From: Bacteroidales bacterium
GTDB taxonomy: Bacteria; Bacteroidota; Bacteroidia; Bacteroidales; F082
Direction of reading: 5' to 3'
Length of the DNA: 64,000 nucleotides
NCBI GenBank assembly: GCA_024400455.1
Contig: JAKSMU010000007.1
Span: 110,778-174,777, forward strand
A program made the position numbers and the translations under genes. Below are positions 40,814-49,728 of the stretch, piece after piece; the stretch's first letter is position 1; each line of letters starts with the position of its first letter. Below the pieces are notes generated by a model, which saw only the letters and a list, made by a program, of their open reading frames with translations, did no database searches and was not told the DNA's origin.

Positions 40814-42445
40814 TCAGAATTTTGCAACAACCGGAATGGTCCGTTCTGCGCCAAAAGCCCGAGGCGAGACGCGCAAAATCGGCGCTACTTGTTGACGCTT
40901 GAACTCGTTACGGTTTACCATGCGGATGGTTTTCGTGACGACTGCCTCGTCGAAACCTTGTGCCACAATCTCTTCCTTCGATTTCGAACATTCGATGTAT
41001 TGGTAAAGAATGGCATCGAGAATGCTGTAATCCGGCAGGCTGTCGCTGTCCTTCTGGTCGGGACGCAGCTCGGCGGAAGGCGCCTTGTTGATGGTATGCC
41101 ATGGTATGATTTCATCCTCCTTGTTGATGAAACGCGACAACTCGTAGGCCTCCGACTTGTAGACATCGCCGATGACGGAAAGGCCACCGCACATATCGCC
41201 GTACAAGGTTCCGTAACCCACCGATGCTTCCGATTTATTGCTGGTATTCAGCAAGATATTGCCGAACTTATTGCTCACCGCCATTAAGATGACGCCACGG
41301 ATACGCGCTTGAAGGTTCTCTTCGGTGACATCGAACGGACGACCTTGGAACACATCGGCCAAAGCGGTTTCAAAGCTATCGAACAAAGGTTTAATCGGAA
41401 TGGTGTCGTAAGCCACGCCCAACTTGATGGCCAAGGCCTCGGCATCCGAAACCGAATGGTCGGTGGAGAACTGCGAAGGCAGCAGCACGACACGGACATT
41501 CTCAGCGCCAAGGGCTTTCGCTGCAAAATAAGTCACCAAAGCGGAGTCCAAACCACCTGACAAACCTACAATTGCACTCTTGAACCCCATCTTATGGAAA
41601 TAATCGCGGACGCCCAAAACCAAAGCATCGTGAATCAGCGACATTTTTTCGGGAATCACAATATCGTCAGCATTCGGCCTATAATTATATAAGGTGTCGG
41701 TGTCGATGATTTCAACGGCTTCCTCAAAGAAAGGCAAGGCATGGTCGACATGGCCGTTGTTGGCAAAAGCCATCGAACCGCCATCGAAAATCAAATGCGT
41801 CTGTGCCCCCACCTGATTGACGAAAACCAAAGGCAGTTCGTGTTTCAAAGCCGTCAGGCGCAACAAATCGAGGCGCTTTTTAGGCATTGTGTAATCGAAA
41901 GGAGAAGCTGCAAGGTTCACAACCATATTTGGATGTTTGCCAATCAATTGGTCCATGCGGTTTTCAATCAGAATCGGGTCGTCGCTCCAATTGGAGAGGT
42001 CTTCGCCAAGCGTTACGGCAATGCGGAAACCTTCAAATTCAAGAATTTCATTTTCAGCCGAAGGCTCAAAATAAGGCCTTTCATCGCAAAGCGGATTGCT
42101 TCCAATGCGCTGTTTTGCAAATATTTGCCGTTTCCCTTGATAAAGGTAGACCGCACAATCTTGCAGAGGCTTCTGACCTTCGTTTTCGTTTGGCATCGGG
42201 CAGCCGACGATAACGGGAATATCAAAACACTTTTCAGCAATCTGATCCAAAGATGCCTGGCATTTTTTCTGGAAATCATCAAAAAGCAGACAGTCGGATG
42301 GGAAATATCCAGGAATTGACAATTCAGAAAACACGACGAGATCAGCACCTTTTAATTTTGCTTTCAATGCGGAACTGATGATTTTTTCGGTGTTTTTTTC
42401 AAAATCGCCAATGCAATAATTAAGTTGAGCTAATGCTATTTTCAT
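40814..42445 (-). CDS. nadE: NAD+ synthase with a glutaminase domain lacking its catalytic cysteine
   Basis: 543 residues in the two-domain glutamine-dependent layout. The C-terminal synthetase has the PP-loop IVGLSGGLDSALVTYF and the expected KSEASVGYGTLYGDMCGG. The N-terminal nitrilase-like domain keeps Glu41 (FSELSIPGY) and Lys111 (AKQRIGSNPLCDERPYF), but the nucleophile position, normally the Cys of ICED, is Gly147 (VTLGEDLSNW). Glutamine cannot be hydrolysed by the normal thioester route. The enzyme may use free ammonia or another ammonia donor. The bases at this codon are GGC, so more than one change from TGC/TGT is not required. Confidence 0.92.
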   Translation of the reverse strand: MKIALAQLNYCIGDFEKNTEKIISSALKAKLKGADLVVFSELSIPGYFPSDCLLFDDFQKKCQASLDQIAEKCFDIPVIVGCPMPNENEGQKPLQDCAVYLYQGKRQIFAKQRIGSNPLCDERPYFEPSAENEILEFEGFRIAVTLGEDLSNWSDDPILIENRMDQLIGKHPNMVVNLAASPFDYTMPKKRLDLLRLTALKHELPLVFVNQVGAQTHLIFDGGSMAFANNGHVDHALPFFEEAVEIIDTDTLYNYRPNADDIVIPEKMSLIHDALVLGVRDYFHKMGFKSAIVGLSGGLDSALVTYFAAKALGAENVRVVLLPSQFSTDHSVSDAEALAIKLGVAYDTIPIKPLFDSFETALADVFQGRPFDVTEENLQARIRGVILMAVSNKFGNILLNTSNKSEASVGYGTLYGDMCGGLSVIGDVYKSEAYELSRFINKEDEIIPWHTINKAPSAELRPDQKDSDSLPDYSILDAILYQYIECSKSKEEIVAQGFDEAVVTKTIRMVNRNEFKRQQVAPILRVSPRAFGAERTIPVVAKF

Positions 42446-42474
42446 TATCTAAAAAATTAAGAATCAAAATATAA

Positions 42475-43170
42475 TCAGAACATGACGCCGAATTCAAATG
42501 CAAAGTAATTGGGCAGAAGTATTGGACCGCCATCCTTCGAATAATTGATGGAAGTCAGATTTGTGAGAGCCCTATTGTAGACAAATTGTCCGAAAACTTT
42601 GAGCGACTTCTGGATTTCGTATTCCGTCCCAACACCCAAATCGAAGGATGTGTGTAATCTTTTGTATTCTTTTTCAGCGCTCGAAAAATCTTCATCGGAA
42701 TGATGATAGACCCCGATGACATAATCGTCCTTTACATTGGCCTTCATGCGGATGCCTAAATCCAAACCGCCTTGTACATAACATTGAAAGTCACTGATTT
42801 CAGCGACCTTGATTTTCAGCATCACCGGAACGCAAAGATATGTTGCTTTTAGATTGCGGTTTACATTGACAGTATAATCAGGCATTACGCCACTGAGAAT
42901 TGATCTCTTGGCGTAAAAGTCATAATCACCGCGAATGTGATTCACCATTAAGCCGGACGAAATGGCACATTTATCGGAAAAATACATGTCGACAATTAAA
43001 CCATAATTAAAACTAGCCAAAGTCTGATTGTTGATGACACTTTCGCTACTCGACGACATCCAGTTCCAGCTTGGCCCCATTTTCAGTCCAATGACATATT
43101 CCTTGTATTGTGCCGAAACATGCATGGTGCAGAATAATAATGCACTAATTATCAAAAACTTAATTTTCAT
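42475..43170 (-). CDS. Outer-membrane beta-barrel protein (porin-family, type 2-like)
   Basis: 231 residues. Signal peptide (MKIKFLIISALLFCTMHVSAQ) then an eight-strand-type barrel rich in alternating hydrophobics (LKMGPSWNWMSSSS, VGTEYEIQKSLKVFGQFVYN), ending on Phe (FAFEFGVMF) as barrels assembled by BamA do. The family function is unknown. It is divergent from another barrel gene, and their -7 boxes lie back to back. Confidence 0.82.
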   Translation of the reverse strand: MKIKFLIISALLFCTMHVSAQYKEYVIGLKMGPSWNWMSSSSESVINNQTLASFNYGLIVDMYFSDKCAISSGLMVNHIRGDYDFYAKRSILSGVMPDYTVNVNRNLKATYLCVPVMLKIKVAEISDFQCYVQGGLDLGIRMKANVKDDYVIGVYHHSDEDFSSAEKEYKRLHTSFDLGVGTEYEIQKSLKVFGQFVYNRALTNLTSINYSKDGGPILLPNYFAFEFGVMF

Positions 43171-43242
43171 TTTGTTGTTGTTTTAGGTTAATAATCATGA
43201 TAAATAACAAGCATTTTGCATACTTATTGCTGTTAAATTGAA

Positions 43243-43250
43243 CAAAAGTA
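43243..43250 (-). promoter_or_regulatory. -7 promoter box of the 43170 barrel gene (minus strand)
   Basis: Minus-strand TACTTTTG matches TAnnTTTG. It is one base from the opposite-strand box at 43252, and leaves a 5' leader of about 65 bases. Confidence 0.55.
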
Positions 43251-43251
43251 C

Positions 43252-43259
43252 TATTTTTG
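43252..43259 (+). promoter_or_regulatory. -7 promoter box of the 43300 barrel gene
   Basis: TATTTTTG matches TAnnTTTG. It favours ATG 43300 over ATG 43273, which would be about seven bases from the transcript start. Confidence 0.65.
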
Positions 43260-43299
43260 CCTCAAATATTTAATGTCTAACACAAAAATTCAACAAACA

Positions 43300-44016
43300 A
43301 TGAAAAAATCATTTCTACTTTTAATTGCTGCTCTTCTTTTGGGCAGCGCATCATTTGCACAAAGCTTTGACCTTTGTGTTGGTCCAAAAGTCGGTTACCA
43401 AACTGCTCAGCTTTCCTATAACAAAGCTGATATTAAGAGTGGTTTTGCCGAACACTTCACCATTGGCGCATTTGGCCGCGTAACATTCAACAAGTTGTAT
43501 GTTCAGCCAGAAGTACTGTGGTTTAAGAGCGGTAGCGCTTTCTCATTTGATTTTGAAAATGTTGCTGAAGGAATGATTCCTGAAGAAGAAGTCACCATCA
43601 CTTGGAACCCGATGAACATTCAAGTCCCTGTATTTGTAGGTTATAAAGTTTTGGATTTGGACATCGTGTCATTGCGCGTTCAGGTTGGTCCTACCGCTAA
43701 TTTCATCATTGGTGGCAAACCTGTTTATGACAGAGTGTTCTCTATCACACCTGAAGAAGGCGCTGACCCAATTACTGTTGAAGAAGGCGATCCTATTCTT
43801 GACACTAAAACAATCGCTTGGGGCATCCAAGGCGGCATCGGTGTTGATGTGCTCAACAAGATTACGCTTGACATCAACTACAACTATGGCATCAGCAAGA
43901 TTTTCGGTGCTAATCTTATCGAAAACACAGAACTCGGCCAGTATGTCGACCTTTCAAACATCGACAACACCAAGCAGAATCTCTTTATGGTGACCCTTGG
44001 TTTTAAGTTCTTATAA
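43300..44016 (+). CDS. Outer-membrane beta-barrel protein
   Basis: 238 residues from ATG 43300, whose signal peptide is typical (MKKSFLLLIAALLLGSASFAQ). The mature part is a small barrel (FDLCVGPKVGYQTAQLSY, VRLQVGPTAN-type strands, a C-terminal LFMVTLGFKFL ending in an aromatic-rich strand). No catalytic motif. It is related in plan, though not obviously in sequence, to the divergent barrel at 42475. The strong terminator after it also serves the frd operon. Confidence 0.83.
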   Translation: MKKSFLLLIAALLLGSASFAQSFDLCVGPKVGYQTAQLSYNKADIKSGFAEHFTIGAFGRVTFNKLYVQPEVLWFKSGSAFSFDFENVAEGMIPEEEVTITWNPMNIQVPVFVGYKVLDLDIVSLRVQVGPTANFIIGGKPVYDRVFSITPEEGADPITVEEGDPILDTKTIAWGIQGGIGVDVLNKITLDINYNYGISKIFGANLIENTELGQYVDLSNIDNTKQNLFMVTLGFKFL

Positions 44017-44035
44017 TTCATACGAACTACATTAC

Positions 44036-44069
44036 AAAAAAAGGTCAGGACGCGTCCTGACCTTTTTTT
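44036..44069. terminator. Perfect bidirectional terminator between the barrel gene and frdB
   Basis: A 34-base perfect palindrome, A7-GGTCAGGACG and its complement with no extra loop bases, lies between convergent genes. Confidence 0.93.
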
Positions 44070-44089
44070 GTTTATTGAAAACCAATGAT

Positions 44090-44851
44090 TTAATCTTCTT
44101 TCCGTAATGGCGAAACGATTTTCCCGCTAAGAAACTCGCGGTTCAAACGCGCAATGTTCGATACGGAAATGTGTTTCGGGCAAACCGCTTGACAAGCGTA
44201 GGTGTTGGAACAATTGCCGAAACCCAATTCATCCATTTTGGCTACCATTGCTTGGGCACGGCGAGCCGTTTCAACCTTGCCTTGCGGCAACAAGGCAAAT
44301 TGCGAAACCTTTGCTGCCACAAAAAGCATGGCACTCGAATTCTTGCAAGCCGCCACGCAAGCGCCACAACCAATGCAGGCAGCAGCATCCATGGCGCGGT
44401 CTGCATCGGCCTTGGGGACCGGAATGGCGTTGCCATCGGGCACGCCGCCCGTGTGACACGACACATAACCACCCGCCTGGATAATCTTATCGAAAGCCGA
44501 GCGGTCGACGGTCAAATCCTTGATGACAGGAAATGCACGCGAACGGAAAGGCTCAACCGTGATGGTTTCGCCATCCTTGAACTTACGCATATACAGTTGG
44601 CAAGTCGTCGTCCCTTCTCCTTTCCCATGAGGGCGGCCATTGATGAAAAGACTGCATGCGCCACAAATGCCTTCGCGGCAATCGTGGTCGAAATAAACTG
44701 GGTCTTCGCCTTTCAGAACCAATTGTTCGTTCAGAATGTCAAGCATTTCCAGGAACGAAGCATCGGGCGAAATGTCGCTTATCTTGTAGTCAACGAAATG
44801 TCCTTTTGCTGTGCGGTTGGCTTGACGCCATATTTTCAGTGTGAAATTCAT
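44090..44851 (-). CDS. frdB: Fumarate reductase/succinate dehydrogenase iron-sulfur subunit
   Basis: 253 residues. It passes electrons between FAD and haem. The N-terminal [2Fe-2S] ligands are in [16 protein letters not shown] and TTTCQLYM. The C-terminal part has [15 protein letters not shown] and [12 protein letters not shown], giving the [4Fe-4S] and [3Fe-4S] centres. It is the last gene of frdCAB, nine bases after frdA. Confidence 0.95.
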   Translation of the reverse strand: MNFTLKIWRQANRTAKGHFVDYKISDISPDASFLEMLDILNEQLVLKGEDPVYFDHDCREGICGACSLFINGRPHGKGEGTTTCQLYMRKFKDGETITVEPFRSRAFPVIKDLTVDRSAFDKIIQAGGYVSCHTGGVPDGNAIPVPKADADRAMDAAACIGCGACVAACKNSSAMLFVAAKVSQFALLPQGKVETARRAQAMVAKMDELGFGNCSNTYACQAVCPKHISVSNIARLNREFLSGKIVSPLRKED

Positions 44852-44860
44852 TTTCTAGAT

Positions 44861-46798
44861 TTATTTATAGTTTCTCTGCTTCACTTCAACAAACTCAAAT
44901 TCAAGTTGTTCCTTGTGAAGTTCAGGTATTGATTCACTGCCTTTGTATTCGTAAGCTGCCACGAATTTGAAGTTCTGGTCGTCGCGTTGTGCTTCGCCTT
45001 CGGTGGTCTGATGCTCAACGCGGAAGTGGCCGCCACACGACTCCTCGCGCTGCAAGGCATCGTGGGCAATCAGTTCGCCCATTTCAAGGAAATCAGCCAC
45101 ACGAAGAGCTTTTTCAAGTTCGGAATTCATGCCTATAGCGCCGCCTGAGACCTTCACGTTTTTCCAAAATTCCTTCCTCAAATCCGAAATCAACTTGATG
45201 GCTTTTTCCAAACCAGCCTTTTCGCGTGCCATGCCGACATATTCCCACATGATTTTGCCCAGACGACGATGGAACGAATCGACGGTTTCAGTGCCTTTCA
45301 CATTCAAGAGTTTTTCGATTTGTGCGCGGACATTCTGTTCAGCCTGTTCAAATTCAGCACTTTCGATGCTAATGCGAGGCGTTTGGATTTGGTCGGCCAG
45401 ATAATTCTGCAAGGTATAAGGCAACACGAAATAACCGTCAGAAAGTCCCTGCATCAAAGCCGAAGCGCCCAAACGGTTGGCACCATGATCGCTGAAATTG
45501 GCTTCGCCCGCAACGAACAGGCCCTTCACCGTTGACTGCAACTCGTAATCGACCCAAAGGCCGCCCATCGTATAGTGAACAGCCGGGAAAATCATCATCG
45601 GGGTCTCGTATGGATTTTCATTCACGATTTCCTCATACATGTCGAACAGGTTGCCATAACGAGCCTTTACCACGTTCTTTCCCAAGCGGTTAATGGCTTC
45701 GGAGAAATCGAGATAAACCGCCAAACCGGTTTTGTTCACGCCGAAACCGGCATCGCAACGCTCTTTTGCAGCACGCGAAGCCACGTCGCGCGGAACGAGA
45801 TTGCCGAAACTCGGATAACGGCGCTCCAGATAATAATCGCGGTCCTCTTCGGGAATATCTATGGGGCGCAATTCGCCTTTTCGGATTTTCTCGACATCCT
45901 CTTTCTTTTTCGGCACCCAAATGCGGCCATCGTTGCGCAGGCTTTCGCTCATCAGCGTCAATTTCGACTGATAGTCGCCATGAACCGGAATACAAGTTGG
46001 ATGGATTTGCGTATAACAAGGATTTGCAAAATAAGCACCTCTTTTATAACAACGCCAAGCGGCAGAGCCATTCGATGCCATCGCATTGGTACTCAAGAAG
46101 AAGACATTGCCATAACCGCCCGTTGCCAAAACCACGGCATGAGCCGAATAACGCTCAATGTCGCCTGTTTCCAAATTGCGGACGATAACGCCACGCGCGC
46201 GGTCATCGACGATGACCAAATCGAGCATTTCGCGACGGGTATATAATTTCACTGTTCCTTTGTTCACCTCTTTGCTCAAGGCACCGTAAGCACCCAACAA
46301 CAACTGCTGGCCCGTCTGGCCTTTGGCATAAAACGTTCTCGAAACTTGCGCTCCACCAAAAGAACGGTTGGCCAACATGCCGGCATAATCGCGGGCAAAA
46401 GGCACGCCTTGCGCCACACATTGGTCAATGATATTGTTGCTGACTTCCGCCAGACGATAGACATTCGCTTCGCGGGCGCGGTAATCGCCGCCTTTAATGG
46501 TATCGACAAAAAGACGCTGGATGCTGTCTCCGTCATTCGGATAGTTTTTCGCCGCATTGATACCGCCTTGAGCCGCAATGCTATGCGCACGACGCGGACT
46601 GTCCTGTATGCAGAAAATCTTGACGTTGAAACCCAGCTCGCCCAGACTTGCTGCTGCCGAAGCACCAGCTAAGCCTGTACCGACCACAATGATGTCGAGT
46701 TTGCGCTTGTTGGCAGGATTCACCAGTTTTTGGGAAGCCTTGTAATTCGTCCATTTTTCGGCCAATGGACCATTCGGTATTTTCGGATCAAGATTCAT
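44861..46798 (-). CDS. frdA: Fumarate reductase/succinate dehydrogenase flavoprotein subunit
   Basis: 645 residues. The FAD-binding fold begins [21 protein letters not shown], with the flavin-attachment region [18 protein letters not shown] whose His carries covalent FAD. Substrate-binding [19 protein letters not shown] and the C-terminal helical domain follow. In gut Bacteroidales this enzyme reduces fumarate to succinate as the end of anaerobic respiration. The 99-base gap to frdC contains a REP-like hairpin. Confidence 0.96.
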   Translation of the reverse strand: MNLDPKIPNGPLAEKWTNYKASQKLVNPANKRKLDIIVVGTGLAGASAAASLGELGFNVKIFCIQDSPRRAHSIAAQGGINAAKNYPNDGDSIQRLFVDTIKGGDYRAREANVYRLAEVSNNIIDQCVAQGVPFARDYAGMLANRSFGGAQVSRTFYAKGQTGQQLLLGAYGALSKEVNKGTVKLYTRREMLDLVIVDDRARGVIVRNLETGDIERYSAHAVVLATGGYGNVFFLSTNAMASNGSAAWRCYKRGAYFANPCYTQIHPTCIPVHGDYQSKLTLMSESLRNDGRIWVPKKKEDVEKIRKGELRPIDIPEEDRDYYLERRYPSFGNLVPRDVASRAAKERCDAGFGVNKTGLAVYLDFSEAINRLGKNVVKARYGNLFDMYEEIVNENPYETPMMIFPAVHYTMGGLWVDYELQSTVKGLFVAGEANFSDHGANRLGASALMQGLSDGYFVLPYTLQNYLADQIQTPRISIESAEFEQAEQNVRAQIEKLLNVKGTETVDSFHRRLGKIMWEYVGMAREKAGLEKAIKLISDLRKEFWKNVKVSGGAIGMNSELEKALRVADFLEMGELIAHDALQREESCGGHFRVEHQTTEGEAQRDDQNFKFVAAYEYKGSESIPELHKEQLEFEFVEVKQRNYK

Positions 46799-46830
46799 GG
46801 ATTTGCGTTTTTATGGGTTATCAGTTATCG

Positions 46831-46853
46831 GTTGCTGAGCTTGTCGAAGCAAC
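46831..46853. repeat. REP-like element, copy 1 (between frdC and frdA)
   Basis: The core TGAGCTTGTCGAAG, a widespread bacterial repeat, sits inside complementary arms GTTGC/GCAAC and can fold into a hairpin in the frd transcript. The second copy is at 58929-58947. Confidence 0.7.
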
Positions 46854-46898
46854 TATTTCTTACGATTTTGAACTCTTTTTGAACTTTTTTATCCGGTT

Positions 46899-47573
46899 TT
46901 ATTTCCAAGGATTGATTAACCAGTAATAAATGACCACTGAAACAAACAGCAGAACGATAATCGTAGCCACCACATAACCAATGACTTGCCATGCTTTTTT
47001 CCAATGCTCGCTATTCCAGCCCACCGACTGCAACATGCTCCAAACGCCATGCGAAAGATGAAGCCAAAGCACAACAAACCAAGCCAAATAACAAATGCTG
47101 AAATAGTTGTGCGAAAAGAGGAATTGTATCTGTTCGATGCCGTTAATCGGTTCACGGCCAACAAGTTCGGCAAACTGCATCTTATACCAGAAATCGAAAA
47201 GGTGCAAGGCCATACCTAACAATATCAAAATGCCTAAAACTAACATGTTTCTCGATGACCATTCCACGCCTTTCGGCCTTTCTGTCTTGCGATAGCGGAC
47301 AAAACCACGTGCAATGAAATTCTCAAGGCTCAAAATGACGCCAAAAAGGATGTGTAATCCAGCCAATCCTGCAAGCCCCAATGTCGCAACGACAGCATAC
47401 CAATTGGCACCCAAGAAGTTACAGATGCCATCGTAAGCATCAGGCGAGAGGATGGAAACAAAATTCATTGTTCCGTGGAAAGCCAGGAAAAGCACGAAAC
47501 ACGCGCCCGTGATGGCCATAATCAGTTTCTTCGTGATGGAAGAAAGCAAAGGTTTAAATTTCAACGTAATCAT
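46899..47573 (-). CDS. frdC: Fumarate reductase/succinate dehydrogenase cytochrome b subunit
   Basis: 224 residues with five membrane helices, as in the dihaem type of Bacteroides and Wolinella. Candidate haem-ligand His residues are in LAFHGTMNFV, GLHILFGVIL, ALHLFDFWY and LHLSHGVWSM. It anchors frdAB at the inner membrane and exchanges electrons with menaquinone. It is the first gene of frdCAB, with a good -7 box at 47612-47619. Confidence 0.93.
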   Translation of the reverse strand: MITLKFKPLLSSITKKLIMAITGACFVLFLAFHGTMNFVSILSPDAYDGICNFLGANWYAVVATLGLAGLAGLHILFGVILSLENFIARGFVRYRKTERPKGVEWSSRNMLVLGILILLGMALHLFDFWYKMQFAELVGREPINGIEQIQFLFSHNYFSICYLAWFVVLWLHLSHGVWSMLQSVGWNSEHWKKAWQVIGYVVATIIVLLFVSVVIYYWLINPWK

Positions 47574-47611
47574 GATTCAAAGACGTAAAACCGGATAAAT
47601 CCTATTGCGTG

Positions 47612-47619
47612 CAAATGTA
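47612..47619 (-). promoter_or_regulatory. -7 promoter box of frdCAB (minus strand)
   Basis: Minus-strand TACATTTG matches TAnnTTTG, 38 bases before the frdC ATG. Confidence 0.65.
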
Positions 47620-47700
47620 CGGAAAAATATGATTTGAGATTTTATGAAATGAAGATGAGAGATTATTTATCAACATTTTTAGAAACAAATCATACAATAA

Positions 47701-47730
47701 AAAAGCCCTTGCAGGTTTTGCAAGGGCTTT
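47701..47730 (-). terminator. Terminator after the sigma/anti-sigma operon
   Basis: Stem of about 13 bases with AAGCCCTTGCA/TGCAAGGGCTT and a minus-strand T-run. It ends the operon that stops at 47743. Confidence 0.9.
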
Positions 47731-47742
47731 AATCGCAACAAG

Positions 47743-48951
47743 TTACATTCCACCGTCGGCACACCAAGTGCCAAGTGCTTTGTCGATTTTGAATGCAATT
47801 TTCAGTTTTTGCGTGCTGCCATCTGCGAATTTTATGGTACAAGGCACGAACACGCCATCGTAAAGTCCTGATTTGAAAGCACCTCCACATTCCGTCAATG
47901 TGCAACCCTTGTATTTTTCCTGCATTTTTGAAAGAGGATAACCTTTCATAATGACCTTCAGACTTGCCTCGTCCCATGTTTTCATAGCTTCAAACATTTT
48001 TTCGGCTGCCTTTTCTGCAGTGATTCCCGTGAATTGGTCAATCGGAAGCGTTTCGGCCATTTCGGCAATGTGCTCGGCGGTTTCGTCAATCCACTCAATG
48101 GAAGCCGGAAGGATGAAATCTGATTCTGGAATTGAAGCGTCGTAATTGATTTCCTGAACTTTCAGGATGGATCTCGGAATACCTAAAAACAACACGTCAA
48201 TTTTGAAGGATAAAAGCCTGCCATCGGCTTTGCTGAAAGTATAAGTCTGTCTTGTGTCGCTTTCTAAAATTGAACTGTTTTTGGTGTAATCATTTTGAAA
48301 GTCTCCTTGTGCCGCCGCCTTGATGGAAAGCGTGATTTCGCTGTCGGTTTCGCTTTTGCGGCAGGTAAAGTCCTGATGACTATGTGCATATTTTTCAAGC
48401 CATTGCATCATATCGCCGATATGGCGGAGCAACTCGTATTGTTCCAAAACTCCTGAACCTTTCGTTGCATCCATTTTCCATCCCCATTCTTGTTCGGGAA
48501 ACCAAACCCAAACATTTTCCCCGTCGAATTCCGCCATGCGGCCACCTTTGTCGAGTTGCCATCTTCCGTCGGCACAAACCGACATCTTGTGTTCAACGAA
48601 TGCTTTTGATGCGTCTATATAGCTGAAATTATCGTTGGGCAAAGTCCTTGCATCGAATGTTATGGTGTAACCGCTGACTTTGCTTATGAATTGTGCAGCT
48701 CGGGCGAAAACATCATTTTCGGCATACAGCGGCGTCATTCCTGGTTTTATCAGCAAGACGATTGCGACGACGGCGGCAGTCGCGGCGCAGGTTGCCAATG
48801 CCGTTTTCCAAGACTTAAGTCTGATTGTCTTTCCCGAAATCACCTTTTGTTCTGCAGCTTGCAAAACCTTTTCTTTCAGATTGTTGGAAGCGTGAAACTC
48901 GCAATTTGGAGTAAGCGTATTTTCCATTTCCGATTTGCTATTCTTTTTCAT
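47743..48951 (-). CDS. Membrane-anchored anti-sigma-like protein with LolA-like periplasmic domain
   Basis: 402 residues. A cytoplasmic N-terminus of about 48 residues, one membrane helix (ALATCAATAAVVAIVLLI), then a periplasmic region. The part around YTITFDARTLPND ... VWVWFPEQEWGWKMDA ... INYDASIPESDFILPA resembles LolA/RseB-like lipoprotein-binding folds. It follows the ECF sigma gene by 12 bases, the usual anti-sigma position. I infer that it holds the sigma factor until an envelope signal is sensed. No zinc-binding anti-sigma motif is present. Confidence 0.72.
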   Translation of the reverse strand: MKKNSKSEMENTLTPNCEFHASNNLKEKVLQAAEQKVISGKTIRLKSWKTALATCAATAAVVAIVLLIKPGMTPLYAENDVFARAAQFISKVSGYTITFDARTLPNDNFSYIDASKAFVEHKMSVCADGRWQLDKGGRMAEFDGENVWVWFPEQEWGWKMDATKGSGVLEQYELLRHIGDMMQWLEKYAHSHQDFTCRKSETDSEITLSIKAAAQGDFQNDYTKNSSILESDTRQTYTFSKADGRLLSFKIDVLFLGIPRSILKVQEINYDASIPESDFILPASIEWIDETAEHIAEMAETLPIDQFTGITAEKAAEKMFEAMKTWDEASLKVIMKGYPLSKMQEKYKGCTLTECGGAFKSGLYDGVFVPCTIKFADGSTQKLKIAFKIDKALGTWCADGGM

Positions 48952-48963
48952 TTTCTTAAAAAT

Positions 48964-49470
48964 TTAGAGGTTTTCGTTAATGTTTTGCTGAAGGTGAGCA
49001 ATTGCATAGCGATAGCGCGATTTTGCCGTGGCTTCGGGAATTTCGAGGATTTTCGCAATTTCCCGAAATTTCAGTCCATCGTAGCATTTGAGACGCACAA
49101 TCTCGGCTTGCTCATCTGAAAGTGTTGCAAGGATTTTGTTGATTCTCAGGTATTCATCGTGAATTTGCTGGTCTTCGGTTTCCGCGGCAACTTGTCCGGC
49201 CTCATCAATGGAGACAATATCGAAAGTCTTTTTCCTATGATAATCCAGACAGCAATTGCTTATGGAACGCAACAGATAATGTTCGAGATTGCGGACATGG
49301 TGAAGGTTTTCGTCCGAGGCAAACAGTTTCAGAAAAACATCCTGAACGATGTCCTCTGCATCCTCGCGGTTGCCGACACGCATATAAGCAAACCTGAACA
49401 GCCTGTCCTGCTCCTTCCCGATGATTTTCTCGAGATCCTTTAACCTTGACTGTTTGAAATCCTGTTGCAT
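48964..49470 (-). CDS. ECF-type RNA polymerase sigma factor
   Basis: 168 residues from ATG 49470. Region 2 is DRLFRFAYMRVGNREDAEDIVQDVFLKLF, with region 4 LSDEQAEIVRLKCYDGLKFREIAKIL ... EATAKSRYRYAIAHL. The frame is open further upstream to 49581, but sigma-2 starts better from 49470. It is divergent from the second ATPase gene, and the 258 bases between them hold tandem dyads. Probably activates envelope genes and its own operon. Confidence 0.92.
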   Translation of the reverse strand: MQQDFKQSRLKDLEKIIGKEQDRLFRFAYMRVGNREDAEDIVQDVFLKLFASDENLHHVRNLEHYLLRSISNCCLDYHRKKTFDIVSIDEAGQVAAETEDQQIHDEYLRINKILATLSDEQAEIVRLKCYDGLKFREIAKILEIPEATAKSRYRYAIAHLQQNINENL

Positions 49471-49584
49471 TTGTCTTCTGATTTGATTGGATTTTTGGAT
49501 GCATCCGAAATGAAGACGCAAAACAAGGTAAAAAGATTTAAATCGATAAGATTTTCTTTTTTCGAATCCTCGAATCTGCATTCT

Positions 49585-49680
49585 GACTTGGAGCTGTAAC
49601 TCAAAATAAAATCAAGTTACAGCTCTAACTTAAAATCAGACTTGGAGCTGTAAATCAAAAAAATAACGGGTTACAGCCCC
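49585..49680. promoter_or_regulatory. Two tandem ~54-bp dyad modules upstream of the second ATPase gene
   Basis: Module 1 has a perfect 11-base inverted repeat, GAGCTGTAACT (49591-49601) and AGTTACAGCTC (49615-49625). Module 2 has GGAGCTGTAA (49644-49653) and TTACAGCCCC (49671-49680), one mismatch. GACTTGGAGCTGTAA recurs exactly 54 bases apart. They end 20 bases before the -7 box and lie in the divergent ECF sigma region. Confidence 0.78.
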
Positions 49681-49699
49681 ATCTTATTTAAATTTGTTT

Positions 49700-49707
49700 T
49701 ATCTTTG
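49700..49707 (+). promoter_or_regulatory. -7 promoter box of the second ATPase gene
   Basis: TATCTTTG matches TAnnTTTG. It covers the upstream in-frame TTG at 49705, so the true start is ATG 49729. Confidence 0.7.
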
Positions 49708-49728
49708 CAGCGTAAAAATCAATTTATT

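Noticed and set aside
49705..49728. TTG 49705 as start of the second ATPase
   Set aside because: The codon is part of the -7 promoter box, so it would not be in the transcript; ATG 49729 fits.
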